Below, piece after piece: positions 38,535 to 48,500 of a stretch of DNA of 64,000 nucleotides. The position numbers and the translations under genes were made by a program. Under the pieces are notes generated by a model. The model saw only the letters and a program-made list of their open reading frames with translations, did not search any database and was not told the DNA's origin. Source of the DNA: DATGKG01 sp963851325 (GTDB lineage Bacteria > Desulfobacterota > Binatia > Binatales > Binataceae); contig CAWKOR010000001.1 of the NCBI GenBank assembly GCA_963851325.1, forward strand, positions 1,922,001-1,986,000. Direction: 5' to 3'. The stretch's first letter is position 1. The number at the start of each line of letters is the position of its first letter.

Positions 38535-39926
38535 ATGGCCCTTTGGAAACCCGATCCGACCTTCTATCCATCCGCTCGTATGGCGATGGCTGCGCCGCCC
38601 GAGTCGCTCGCCTATGTCGTTACGTTCGATCCTAAGAAGAGCAAGCCCGACGCACTGTGCGCGATCGATCTCGATCCGAAGCAAAGTAGTTATGGAAAGG
38701 TGGTCGGCCGGGTTGAGATGCCAAACCTAGGCGACGAGCTGCATCATTTCGGATGGAATGCCTGCAGCGCCGCGCTATGTCCGTATGCGCCGCATCCTCA
38801 CGTCGAACGACGTTACCTGATCGTGCCAGGCCTGCGCTCGTCACGAATCTACATCATTGATACCAAACCGTATGCGCGAAACCCGCGCATCGTACGCGTC
38901 ATCGAGCCTGAGGAGATTTCGTCCAAGACCGGCTACAGCCGTCCGCACACCATTCATTGCGGTCCCGACGCCATCTATGTCAGCGCGCTCGGTGCGCCCA
39001 ATGGCGACGGACCGGGAGGAATTTTTCTCCTCGATCACGAAAGCTTCGATGTGCTCGGAAGGTGGGAAGTCGACCGTGGCCCACAGCAGTTCGCGTACGA
39101 TTTCTGGTGGCATCTGGGATGGGACGTCGCGGTCACCAGCGAATGGGGCACCCCCAACATGATCGAGAACGGAGTGAATCCCGACCTGCTGCTGGGCGGC
39201 AAGTATGGACACGCGGTGCATATCTGGGATTTGCGCAAGCGGCGTCATTTGCAGACGCTGGAGATGGGCGCCGAGAATCAGATGGCGCTGGAACTGCGGC
39301 CTTCCCACGACCCGACCAAGCAGTACGGCTTTTGCGGCGTGGTTATTTCCAACAAAGATTTGTCGGCATCGATATGGCTATGGCATCGCGACGGCAACAA
39401 CGGCCAATGGGCGATCCAAAAGGTCATCGAGGTTCCCGCCGAGCCCGCCGATCCGGACCAACTGCCGCCGGCGCTGAAACCGTTCAAAGCGGTGCCGCCG
39501 CTCATCACCGACATCAACCTGACGCTTGATGACAAGTTTCTTTACGTTTCCTGCTTCGGAACCGGTGATCTGCGCCAGTACGATGTCAGCGATCCCTTCC
39601 ATCCCAAGCTCACCGGATGCGTGCGCCTGGGCGGCATCACCTCGCATGCGGCGCATCCGAAGTCAGGTCCGCTCAACGGCGGTGCACAGATGCTCGAGCT
39701 GAGCCGCGATGGCAAACGCGTCTACATGAGCAATTCGCTATACGGCGCATGGGACGAGCAGTTCTATCCCGAAGGATTGCGCGGATGGGTCACGAAGCTC
39801 AACGCGAACCCCGCGGGCGGCCTCGAGGCCGATCCGAATTTCTTCCTGACCTTCGAGGGTGAACGGCCGCATCAGATTCGCCTCGAGGGTGGCGACGCAT
39901 CGTCCGATTCGTATTGTTATCCGTGA
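38535..39926 (+). CDS. selenium-binding protein SBP56 / methanethiol oxidase
   Basis: This 463-residue protein belongs to the SBP56 family, whose characterised members oxidise methanethiol to formaldehyde, H2S and H2O2. The beta-propeller signature segments are present: HHFGWNACSAALC, GYSRPHTIHCGP, VDRGPQQFAYDFWWH, SEWGTPNMIENGVNP, YVSCFGTGDLRQYDVSDP and GGAQMLELSRDG. Known enzymes of the family are copper-dependent and often periplasmic, but no signal peptide is seen here. ATG 38535 follows CAGGAG. Its stop overlaps the GTG of a His/Met-rich membrane protein (GTGA), so the two are translationally coupled. Confidence 0.93.
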   Translation: MALWKPDPTFYPSARMAMAAPPESLAYVVTFDPKKSKPDALCAIDLDPKQSSYGKVVGRVEMPNLGDELHHFGWNACSAALCPYAPHPHVERRYLIVPGLRSSRIYIIDTKPYARNPRIVRVIEPEEISSKTGYSRPHTIHCGPDAIYVSALGAPNGDGPGGIFLLDHESFDVLGRWEVDRGPQQFAYDFWWHLGWDVAVTSEWGTPNMIENGVNPDLLLGGKYGHAVHIWDLRKRRHLQTLEMGAENQMALELRPSHDPTKQYGFCGVVISNKDLSASIWLWHRDGNNGQWAIQKVIEVPAEPADPDQLPPALKPFKAVPPLITDINLTLDDKFLYVSCFGTGDLRQYDVSDPFHPKLTGCVRLGGITSHAAHPKSGPLNGGAQMLELSRDGKRVYMSNSLYGAWDEQFYPEGLRGWVTKLNANPAGGLEADPNFFLTFEGERPHQIRLEGGDASSDSYCYP

Positions 39927-40579
39927 CCGGCGCGGGCGGCGCCTGGCCGTGGGTCGCCGTCGCGATGCTCGGTGCCTACCACGGGGTCGATCCCTCGATG
40001 GGATGGCTGTTCGCGGTGGCGCTGGGCCTGCAGGACCAGAGCCGCGCGCGAGTTCTGTGGGCGCTGCTCCCCATCGCGATCGGCCACCTCATCTCCATCG
40101 CAGTCGTGGTCGCGCTGGTCGGCGGCCTGCGGATGACCTCGTTCAATCCCGAGTACATCAGATGGGGTGGCGCGGCCGCACTGATTGGTTTCGGCCTGTT
40201 TCGCCTCATCTGGCCGCGCGCGCATCCGCGCTGGGTGGCGATGCGTGTCAACTCGGCCGAGTTGGCGCTGTGGTCATTCCTGATGGCCTCGGCGCATGGC
40301 GCGGGCTTGATGCTATTTCCGATTCTGATGGATGTGATGCCCGGCGGCCATGCGATGATGCATCACCATCACGCGATGCCCGCGGTGGGAACGACTTTTC
40401 TGACCGGCGCGCTCGTCGCTCTGGTGCACACGTCGGCGATGCTTGTGGTCATGGGCACCATCGCGATCGTGGTCTACGAAAAGGCTGGCCTCGCGATACT
40501 TCGCAGCGCGTGGATCAACCTCGACGTGATTTGGGCAGGTGCGCTGATCGCCGCCGGCCTGTTGTCGCTGTTCATCTGA
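39923..40579 (+). CDS. His/Met-rich polytopic membrane protein coupled to methanethiol oxidase
   Basis: This 218-residue integral membrane protein has about six helices. Helix 1 contains AYHGVDPSMGW and a later loop contains MPGGHAMMHHHHAMP, a likely metal-binding stretch. The overall plan resembles small metal transporters of the HupE/RcnA kind, but I cannot assign a family. The GTG overlaps the methanethiol oxidase stop. Because that enzyme family needs copper, a role in supplying or handling copper is a testable inference. The 50 bases after it lead to the hicBA pair. Confidence 0.7.
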   Translation: MTGAGGAWPWVAVAMLGAYHGVDPSMGWLFAVALGLQDQSRARVLWALLPIAIGHLISIAVVVALVGGLRMTSFNPEYIRWGGAAALIGFGLFRLIWPRAHPRWVAMRVNSAELALWSFLMASAHGAGLMLFPILMDVMPGGHAMMHHHHAMPAVGTTFLTGALVALVHTSAMLVVMGTIAIVVYEKAGLAILRSAWINLDVIWAGALIAAGLLSLFI

Positions 40580-40629
40580 AGTGACCTCATACTGCTGCAC
40601 CAGCTCTCTGTGATAAGGTAGCCGTTACG

Positions 40630-40832
40630 ATGAAACTGAAAGTCGTTGTTCATGAAGCGGAAGAAGGTGGGTATTGGGCCGAGGTTCCTGCGATCTTCGG
40701 TTGTGCGACCCAAGGTGAGACTTCGAGGAATTGCTGAAGAATATTTACGAAGCCGTTGAAGGCTGCGTCTCGATCGATCTTGAGCCGGCTGCAACCACGG
40801 GTAAGGATCGCATGGTCGAGATCATCGTGTGA
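40630..40832 (+). pseudogene. hicB: HicB-like antitoxin, frameshifted
   Basis: The first 34 codons (VVVHEAEEGGYWAEVPAIFGC, then ATQGET) are a clear HicB partial RNase-H-fold start. The frame then hits TGA at 40735. Reading one frame over from GAATTGCTGAAG restores the family sequence (EELLKNIYEAVEGC, then GKDRMVEIIV) to the stop at 40832. One missing T in the ACTTCGAGG stretch near 40722 explains the break. It is either a real mutation, leaving the toxin without a functional partner, or a sequencing error. The order hicB-hicA is the less common one. Confidence 0.8.
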
Positions 40833-41038
40833 AGGTTCTTTCCGGCAAGGAGTTTGCCAAACTGGTCGAGCGAAATGCCTCGCAGCTCCTTCGTGTTCAC
40901 GGTAGTCATCACATCTACGGCAAAACCGGCAGTCCCGCACGGCTCGCCATCCCGATTCACGGAACTCAGCCGTTCAAACGCGGTCTACTCGCCCACCTGG
41001 TAAAGCAGGCTGGGCTCTCAGAAGAGGCGCTCGCATGA
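40829..41038 (+). CDS. hicA: HicA-like mRNA interferase toxin
   Basis: This 69-residue HicA-family protein has the double-stranded-RNA-binding-like fold. LLRVHGSHHIYGK carries the catalytic His of this family, and AIPIHGTQPFKRGLLAHLVKQAGL is the conserved end. HicA cleaves mRNA independently of translation. The GTG overlaps the hicB stop, consistent with coupled expression. The antitoxin upstream is frameshifted, so either the toxin is also inactive or poorly expressed, or the frameshift is an error. Confidence 0.85.
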   Translation: MKVLSGKEFAKLVERNASQLLRVHGSHHIYGKTGSPARLAIPIHGTQPFKRGLLAHLVKQAGLSEEALA

Positions 41039-41059
41039 TCGGTCCCGCTTGAGGGCATC

Positions 41060-41773
41060 ATGAAAACGAACCTGATACCCCGCCTCCTGATTGTTGAAGA
41101 CGAAGCGAGGCTGGCCGCTAACCTAAAGCGTGGACTCGGCGAAGCCGGTTACAACGTAGATTTGGCGCCGACTGCCGAGGCTGCACGCGTGGCGCTATCG
41201 GGAAATCAGTACGGTCTCATGCTGCTGGACCTGCGTTTGCCGGGCCAAGGCGGTATAGATTTTCTGCGCGAGATGCGACTTGCCGGTCTGACAATTCCCG
41301 TATTGATTCTGACCGCGCGCGATTCCAATGACGACAAGGTTATCGGCCTGGATAGCGGCGCGGATGACTACCTGACCAAGCCTTTCGCATTTAATGAGCT
41401 CCTCGCCAGGATACGAGCCTTACTGAGGAGGCCCTTAACTGCTTCGCTTCTCAAGCATGGCGATATTACGATCGAGGTCGCAAAGCGTCGTGCCTTCAGA
41501 GGTCGGCGCGAGCTGGCGCTCTCTCCCAAGGAACTGATGGTGCTCGAATGCCTCGTCCGTCAGGCAGGTGTGGCCGTAACTCGTGATGTGATCGGCGAAA
41601 CAGTATGGGGTTCGGACTACAAGGGTGCGTCCAACATTGTTGAGGTCTTCATCAACCGGTTGCGGCAGAAGATCGATCACATCAACCAGGATTCCTTGAT
41701 AGTCACCGTTCGCGGGGCGGGTTATCTGCTTCGGGTCGATCGCATGACCAAAGAAGAGACCGGCGAAGCATAG
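41060..41773 (+). CDS. OmpR-family response regulator
   Basis: This is a 237-residue two-component response regulator. The receiver domain has the acidic pocket (VEDE), the phospho-acceptor Asp57 in LMLLDLRLPG and the Lys in YLTKPFAF. The C-terminal winged-helix domain (LSPKELMVLECLVRQAG, then IVEVFINRLRQKID) is of OmpR/PhoB type. The histidine kinase gene starts two bases after its stop. The RND efflux genes follow on the same strand, so it probably controls them. Confidence 0.95.
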   Translation: MKTNLIPRLLIVEDEARLAANLKRGLGEAGYNVDLAPTAEAARVALSGNQYGLMLLDLRLPGQGGIDFLREMRLAGLTIPVLILTARDSNDDKVIGLDSGADDYLTKPFAFNELLARIRALLRRPLTASLLKHGDITIEVAKRRAFRGRRELALSPKELMVLECLVRQAGVAVTRDVIGETVWGSDYKGASNIVEVFINRLRQKIDHINQDSLIVTVRGAGYLLRVDRMTKEETGEA

Positions 41774-41775
41774 TC

Positions 41776-43155
41776 ATGAGTGTAAGACTCCGCCTCACGC
41801 TTTACTGGGCCGCGATAACAGCAGCCATCCTGCTGGCCGCCGGGCAACTTATCATATCGTCCTTCTCGCGTGAGCTTTGGGGCGCGCTCGATAGGGCGCT
41901 GATGGAGGAAGCAGACACAGGTGCGACCGCACTAGCGCAATCAACCAATCAGGCTGAAGCAATCCTGCAGCATCTAGCCGAGGAAGAAGACTTGGGCCCG
42001 GGACATCGGGTTCGCCTCCTTGTGGGTGACAAAGCGGTCTTTGACTTAGGCGCTCCAAAAACAGAGCCACCCACAGAGCCACCGTCAGACGGAACCGGTT
42101 CGACGATGGCGGGAAAGGATCCGCGCTATCGATGGGCGATCGTTCCGCTTAGCTTCGGTGGTCACACCGGGTGGCTGCAGGACGGCGTCGACGCCACTCC
42201 GACCATTCATGCCATCGAGCGTTTGCGCCGAACGCTGTTAGTGCTTCTACCGTTGGTCTTCGCAATGAGCGTAGCCGGTGGATATTTCTTATCGGCATGG
42301 GCGCTAACTCCGATCAACTCGGTGGCGACGGCCTTGTCAGAAATCGGGCCTCGCGAGCTGCGCCTGCGACTCCCAACCTCCAAGACGAATGACGAGGCGA
42401 GCCGCCTGGTCGAGGCTATAAATCAATTGCTGGCTCGGCTGGAGGAGGCTTCGGTTGCCCAGCAGCGCTTTATCTCGGAAGCAGCGCATGAATTGAGGAC
42501 GCCGCTTACCGTCTTGCGCAGCGGTTTGGAAGTTACCTTAGCGCATCCGCGCAATCTCGAGGAAAGCCGGCTGGCGATCGAAGACGCGCTCCACGACGTT
42601 GAGGGGCTCTGTGACACTGCCGAGGACTTGCTCACCCTGGCGAGAATCGAGGCCGTGGAAGGGTCGAGGCATACGATCGTAGATATCGCGAGAGTTATCG
42701 ACGCTGCCATCATCAAAGCCAAGGCTCTCGCGGAAGCTAAGCATCAGACTCTGACTGTTCGGGCCGACAGCGGACTGAGTGTCCGCGGGAATAGCAATGA
42801 CCTGCAACGTTTGGTGCTCAACCTGGTCAACAACGCTATCAAATTTACCGGCGAGCGCGGTCGCATCGAGGTCCAGGTCCAGCATGATCAGCAATCGATC
42901 CTCCTCTCGGTTCGCGACAATGGACCCGGCTTCGAGCCTGACGAGGTTTCTCGCGTCTTCGATCCCTTCTATCGAAGCTCTCGTGCGAGCAGCACTGGTA
43001 GCGGCCTTGGCTTGGCTCTTTGCCGCGAAATTGTTCGCATTCACATGGGCGAGATACAGATAGGCAATCGGCCCGAGGGCGGTTGCGAAGTTAAGGTACG
43101 CCTGCCACTCGCCGATGCTTTGCCTGAACCTTCGTCACGGGTTGCACAAGATTAA
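41776..43155 (+). CDS. sensor histidine kinase
   Basis: This 459-residue membrane kinase has two transmembrane helices (about 8-28 and 153-174) flanking a periplasmic sensor of about 125 residues. These are followed by a HAMP domain, HisKA with His238 in SEAAHELRTPLTVL, and the ATPase domain with NLVNNAIKFTG (N box), VRDNGPGFEPDEVSRVF (G1/F) and GSGLGLALCREI (G2). The ligand is unknown. It is paired with the preceding response regulator and lies upstream of an efflux operon, suggesting sensing of an exported toxicant or metal. Confidence 0.95.
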   Translation: MSVRLRLTLYWAAITAAILLAAGQLIISSFSRELWGALDRALMEEADTGATALAQSTNQAEAILQHLAEEEDLGPGHRVRLLVGDKAVFDLGAPKTEPPTEPPSDGTGSTMAGKDPRYRWAIVPLSFGGHTGWLQDGVDATPTIHAIERLRRTLLVLLPLVFAMSVAGGYFLSAWALTPINSVATALSEIGPRELRLRLPTSKTNDEASRLVEAINQLLARLEEASVAQQRFISEAAHELRTPLTVLRSGLEVTLAHPRNLEESRLAIEDALHDVEGLCDTAEDLLTLARIEAVEGSRHTIVDIARVIDAAIIKAKALAEAKHQTLTVRADSGLSVRGNSNDLQRLVLNLVNNAIKFTGERGRIEVQVQHDQQSILLSVRDNGPGFEPDEVSRVFDPFYRSSRASSTGSGLGLALCREIVRIHMGEIQIGNRPEGGCEVKVRLPLADALPEPSSRVAQD

Positions 43156-43253
43156 CGTTTGTTAATTAGGCCGGTTTCGGTTCGCTTGCTAGATCTGGTC
43201 GGCAGATGCGGACAATCGCCTTTGCAATGGCGTTACACTTGTAGCTTTGTCTC

Positions 43254-44549
43254 ATGCCCGAATGCACCACGCGCGACCCATTTCTTCCAACGACTCGTAC
43301 CGATAAAACGATTCGCGTTCTCGGAGCGTTGGCCATCCTTCTTTTCATTGCGCGGCCCGCTCTGGCGGAAACGCTCACCCTTCGCGATGCGATCGATCGC
43401 GCCTTGCGCTTCGCGCCCGCGCTGGCGATGGCGACCGCGACCAGTGACTTGAGCGAGGCGCGTACTCGTGAAATGCGCGCGCCGATGATGCCCTCGCTGT
43501 CGGCGGGCGCCGAATACTACCAGGCTCCCGGCTATGACGAGACCATCACCAATCGCGCGCTGTCGAGCGGGATGCTGGCGCTTGACTACACCGCCGTCGA
43601 CTTCGGACGCCGAATGTCGCGGGTTCGCGCCGCCCGCTATGCCGCCGAGGCCGCGCGTCTCGGCATCGCGGCGGCCCGCGCCCAGATCGTCTTCGACGTT
43701 TCGGTTGCGTACTTCGATCTGGTTCGCGCCAAACGCGCGGTGCTCGAAACCCAGGCGAATGTCGATCGGCTGGGCCGCTATGTCGACACCATCGAGCAAC
43801 TGCGGCGTAGCGGCCGCGCGATCGAGAACGACAGCCTCAAGGCCCGCACGGTGCGCGATGCCGCCGAAATCGCGCTCTCGGACGCACGCAACGATCGCAT
43901 CCGAGCCGCCGCAGTGCTCGGATCGATGATGGGCGATTTCTCGCACTACGATTTCGATATCGTCGATATTGTGGAAGTGCCGCCGATGCCGACCGGCGAT
44001 CTGCGCACCACACCTGCTATGCGCGCGGCGTCGCGCGCGATCGACTCCTCCAAAATGCAGGTGCAGGCGGCGCAGGCCGAACGCTACCCGACTGTGCAAA
44101 TCGCGTTGACCGCGGGCGCGCTCGGAATCGATCCGCAAAACACCTTCGGGCATCACTATGGCGCCTCCTATGATGGCGTGGTTTCGATGCCGATCTTTCA
44201 GGGCGGCCTGATTACCTCGCACATCGACCAAGCCAAGGCCAAACAGATGCAAGCGGTCGCACAGGCGCGCTCTGTTGAATACCTGCTGCGGCGACGCATT
44301 GATGATGCGCGGCTGCGGTATCAGCGCGCGCTCGATGCGCTTGCGATCCTCGGCCGCGCGCAGCCCAACGCAGACGACGCTTTCGCGCTGACTTGGACGC
44401 GTTTTCTCGGTGGCGGCACCGCGACCCTGCTCGAAGTTCTGGATTCCTACGAACAGGCGGAAAATTTGCGGATCTCGCGAATCCAACAGGACTTCGCCGC
44501 ACGCGAGGCCGCCGCGGAAGTTGCGCTGCTCTATGGCGCTACCCAATGA
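43254..44549 (+). CDS. TolC-family outer membrane efflux protein
   Basis: This 431-residue protein has a probable signal peptide (LAILLFIARPALAE) and the two long helical-hairpin repeats of TolC/OEP proteins (LRDAIDRALRFAPALAM, then SAGAEYYQAPGY; second repeat starting near RTTPAMRAASRAIDS). It forms the outer membrane exit duct of the tripartite pump. Its stop overlaps the ATG of the adaptor gene (ATGA), and the RND pump gene follows, so the three form one operon behind the two-component system. Confidence 0.92.
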   Translation: MPECTTRDPFLPTTRTDKTIRVLGALAILLFIARPALAETLTLRDAIDRALRFAPALAMATATSDLSEARTREMRAPMMPSLSAGAEYYQAPGYDETITNRALSSGMLALDYTAVDFGRRMSRVRAARYAAEAARLGIAAARAQIVFDVSVAYFDLVRAKRAVLETQANVDRLGRYVDTIEQLRRSGRAIENDSLKARTVRDAAEIALSDARNDRIRAAAVLGSMMGDFSHYDFDIVDIVEVPPMPTGDLRTTPAMRAASRAIDSSKMQVQAAQAERYPTVQIALTAGALGIDPQNTFGHHYGASYDGVVSMPIFQGGLITSHIDQAKAKQMQAVAQARSVEYLLRRRIDDARLRYQRALDALAILGRAQPNADDAFALTWTRFLGGGTATLLEVLDSYEQAENLRISRIQQDFAAREAAAEVALLYGATQ

Positions 44550-45547
44550 CCGTCCGATCCTACATCCTGGCGCTTCGTGGTTTGGCGCTGGCCGTCGTCA
44601 TCGCTACTCTGTGCGCGGGATGCCGCGGTCCCGCCTCCGATGACGAAGCGTCACCCGAGACTTCCAGTCCGACGCTCGCGGTGAGTGCCGCGAAAGTCAC
44701 GACCGCACCGATGCAAAAGACCTTGCGGCTGCTGGGAACGACCGCCGCGATGCATCATGTGATCCTGCGCGCGCCGGTCGCCGGGCGCGTGCTCGGCATG
44801 AGCCTCAGAATCGGAGACACGGTGCACAAAGGCCAGGTCGTCGCGCATGTGCTGAGCCTTGAGATCGAAGCGGCGCGCCAAGGTCTGAACGTCGCGAAAA
44901 CAATCGATCCCCAGGACGCCGCCGCACTCGAGAAGTCGGTAAATAAATATGGTCATGATGCTGGGATTCCGGTAGTCGCGACCGAAGGCGGCGTGGTCTC
45001 CGCGCCCCCGGTGACGACCGGGCAAGTGGTCGCGTATCTCGATCCGCTCGCGGACCTGGTCGACCCTGACAGCGTCTATGTCGATACCGCAGTGCCCGCC
45101 GAGGACGTGCATCTAATCAGCGTCGGAATGCCAGCAACGGTGAAATCTCCGCTCAAGCCGAACGTCGAAATGCCCGCGCGGGTGGCTGCGATCCTGCCGA
45201 ACTTCAACGCCGGCAGCGCGACTTCAGCGGTCCGCGTCGAGTTCACCGGCAGCGAGCGAATTGTCGAAGCGGGTGCGCCCGCCGAGGCCACGGTGATTAC
45301 TCAGTCGGCACCCAATGCGATCGTGATTCCCGGCGCCGCGCTGTTTCAGGATGACAATGGCGCATTTCACGTTTTCGTCGTCGGCAAGGATGGCCGCGCT
45401 CATCGCGTGCCCATCGGCGTCGGGATTCGCAACCAGGAACTGGTGCAGGTGACCGCGGGCCTCGTGCCCGGCGATCTGGCGATCACCTCGGGCGGCTATG
45501 CGCTCTCGGACGGGCTGCGAGTGAGCGTCGCGCAGGCCAGCAAGTGA
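44546..45547 (+). CDS. RND efflux periplasmic adaptor (membrane fusion) lipoprotein
   Basis: This is a 333-residue HlyD/AcrA-type adaptor. The N-terminus ends in a lipobox-like LCAGC, so it is probably a lipoprotein anchored in the inner membrane. The lipoyl-like part (VILRAPVAGRVLGMSLRIGD, VVSAPPVTTGQVV) and the beta-barrel/C-terminal part (IVIPGAALFQDDNGAFHVFV) are clear. The helical hairpin is unusually short. ATG 44546 overlaps the TolC-like stop, and earlier in-frame starts would run into that gene. It connects the RND pump to the outer membrane duct. Confidence 0.92.
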   Translation: MTVRSYILALRGLALAVVIATLCAGCRGPASDDEASPETSSPTLAVSAAKVTTAPMQKTLRLLGTTAAMHHVILRAPVAGRVLGMSLRIGDTVHKGQVVAHVLSLEIEAARQGLNVAKTIDPQDAAALEKSVNKYGHDAGIPVVATEGGVVSAPPVTTGQVVAYLDPLADLVDPDSVYVDTAVPAEDVHLISVGMPATVKSPLKPNVEMPARVAAILPNFNAGSATSAVRVEFTGSERIVEAGAPAEATVITQSAPNAIVIPGAALFQDDNGAFHVFVVGKDGRAHRVPIGVGIRNQELVQVTAGLVPGDLAITSGGYALSDGLRVSVAQASK

Positions 45548-45557
45548 TGAAGCTATC

Positions 45558-48500
45558 GTGAATCGATCGAACTCCATTCTGGCGATGCTCGCGGTAGCAG
45601 GATTAACCATCCTGGGAGTCTTACTCGCGTTCTCGATTCCCAGTTCGGTGTTTCCTGAAATCACTTTCAATCGCGCCATCATCATGGCCAACGCCGGCGA
45701 CCTGCCCGCCGAGCAGATGATCGTCGCCATCACACGCCCGCTTGAAGAAACCGCTTATGGCGTGATCGGCGTATCGCTGGTTCGCTCGACCACCACGCGC
45801 GGCACCTCGGAGGTCGACGTGATTTTTTCCGAGGGCGCCGATCCGACCACCAGCTTTCAACTCCTCAACGCGGCACTTGGCGAGGTGCGCGGACGCCTTC
45901 CCGCCGGAACCCAGCTCGACACGCGGCTGTTGACCACCGGAACCTTTCCCATCGTCGATCTGAGCATGAGTTCGAAAATCCGCAGCATGCCCGAACTCAC
46001 CGACATCGCATTTTACGATGTGGTGCCGAGCCTGCACCGAATCCCGGGCGTCTATCGGGTCGAAATGGTCGGCGGCAAGTATCGCGAATATGTGGTGCGC
46101 ATCGATCCCGCAAAGTTGCTCGCGCACGATCTGGGTCCCGACGATGTCGTAAGCGGGCTCGCCAAGGCAAACATCATCGAGTCTGCCGGGCGCGTTCTCG
46201 ATTCCCATCGGATGCTGCTCACCGTCGTGACCGCGAATATCTCGCAGCCCGAGCAGGTCGCGGCGGTGCCAATCGCAAATGTAGGCGGGCAGCCAGTGAT
46301 CGTCCGCGATATCGGAAGCGTCGATTTAGGGATTCGCGAGGATTACATCCGCACCGCTTCGGAAGATGGGCCGGCGCTGCTGATCGGCATCTCGCGCCAG
46401 CCCAGTGGCAACACGGTCGAAATTTCCAACCAGGCCCGGCAACTGATGGAGCAATTGCGGCTGCGCTATCCGGATGTGAGTTTCTCGCTGTCCTACGACC
46501 AGGCCGCATTGGTTACCGAATCGTTCAAGAGCGTGCGCGATGCGATCGTGCTCGGCCTCGCGCTCGCGGTGCTGGTGGTATTGCTGTTCACCGGCAGCAT
46601 GGTGAACGCGATCATCGCGGCGATCGTGGTGCCTTGCACGCTCGCGATCACATTCGTGGTGATGAAAGCGTTCGGGATGAGCTTCAACATGATGACGCTG
46701 GGGGGCCTCGCCGCGGGCATCGGGCTTTTCATCGATGACGCGATCGTGATGATCGAGGGAATTCACCGTGCGCGTGCGCTCGGTGTCACCGCCGAGGAGG
46801 GCGTCCCATCGGCGCTCCGGGAACTACGCCGACCGCTATTCGCATCGACGATGACGGTGGTTCTGGTGTTCGCGCCGCTGATCTTTCTATCGGGAGTGAC
46901 CGGAACATTTTTCCGCGCGCTGGCGATCACGCTCGGGGCGGGCCTCTTCATTTCGCTGCTGCTCGCGATCTACTTCACACCCGCATTGGAAATCGCATTG
47001 GAGGGTATGCGCGGGCGTGCGAAGCCGGCCGGAAGAATCTTCCTCGCTATTCGCGATGCCTATCTAGCCGCGGTACGACCGTTTGTTCGTATCCCTGCGC
47101 TGGCAGTCGTGCTCGCGATTTTCGCAGCGGGCGCCATCATCGTGACCTATCGTTTCCTCGGCACCGACTATCTGCCGGCCCTCGACGAGGGCGCGTTCAT
47201 CCTGGACTACAACACGCCGCCGCAGAGCACCCTGAATGACACGCTTGCGATGCTCGGGAAGATTGAGGCGATTTTGAAAGCGACGCCAGAAGTGGCGGCG
47301 TTCTCGGTGCGGACCGGGACCCAGCTCGGATTTTTTCTCACCGAGTCCAATCGCGGTGACATCTCGGTTCGGCTCAAGTCGAAACGTTCGCGCGATATCG
47401 AAATGATCATGGATGACGTGCGCCGCAAGATTCTCGGTAGCGTGCCGGGAGTGCGAATTGAGTTTGCGCAGGTCATCCAGGATCTGATCGGCGATCTCTC
47501 GGGAACTCCGGAACCGGTCGAGATTAAAGTGTTCGGTTCCGATGAGCGCGTGATCGCCGACACCGCGCGGCGCGTCGCCGATGAGTTGCGCAAGATTCCC
47601 GGCATGGTCAACGTCTTCGACGGAATCGTGCTGAGCAATCCCGAACAGGCGATCCTGGTCGACGAAATCGCGGCTCAGCGCTACGGCATTTCGGCCACCG
47701 ACGTCCATGGGGTGCTGCGCTCGGTGGTCGAAGGCACCATCGCCACCCAGGTTCGGGTCAAGGATCGCCTCTACGGCGTGCGCGTCCGTTATCCCGATAA
47801 TTTTCACAACGACCTGAGCTCGCTGTCCGAGGTGATGCTCAGAACGCCGAGCAATGGAAGGGTGCCACTCCCGTTGGTAACCACTCTCAAATATCTTGGC
47901 GAGCGCGCCGAAATCGATCACGAGCGGCTGCGGCCGGTGCTTCACGTCACCGCCCGACTCAGGGAGGGCCTCGACCTCGGAACCGCGATTTCGCAGGCGC
48001 AAGGCCGCTTGCGTAACATGATCCTGCCCGCCGGTGTCACCCTCGAATACGGCGGGCTTTATGCCGAACAGCAGAAGGCCTTTGCACAGCTTTCAATTGT
48101 GCTGCTGGCGGGCGCGGTCGTCATCTTTCTGATCCTGGTGTGGGAGTTCGGCCGCCTTGCACCATCGATCGGATGCCTGGTGGCGGCGATGGCCTCGCTG
48201 GCGGGAAGTCTCGCCACGCTATGGATGACCGGCATCACCCTCAACATCTCATCGTTCATGGGCATCATCATGGTGGCCGGCATCACCGCCAAAAATGGAA
48301 TCCTGCTGCTCGACCACGCGGAGAACGCCATCAGCGCCGGACAGGCTCCCGCGCGCGCTCTCATCGAGGCCGCGGAGATTCGGCTGCGACCAATCCTGAT
48401 GACGACCCTGGCGACGGCGGCCGGTCTGCTACCACTGGCGCTCGGAATCGGCGCCGGCGCCAAGGTTCAACAACCGCTCGCGCTCGCAGTAGTCGGCGGA

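Noticed and set aside
43233..44546. Long minus-strand frame opposite the TolC-like gene
   Set aside because: Same reason: it mirrors a real gene, and its composition is that of a shadow frame.
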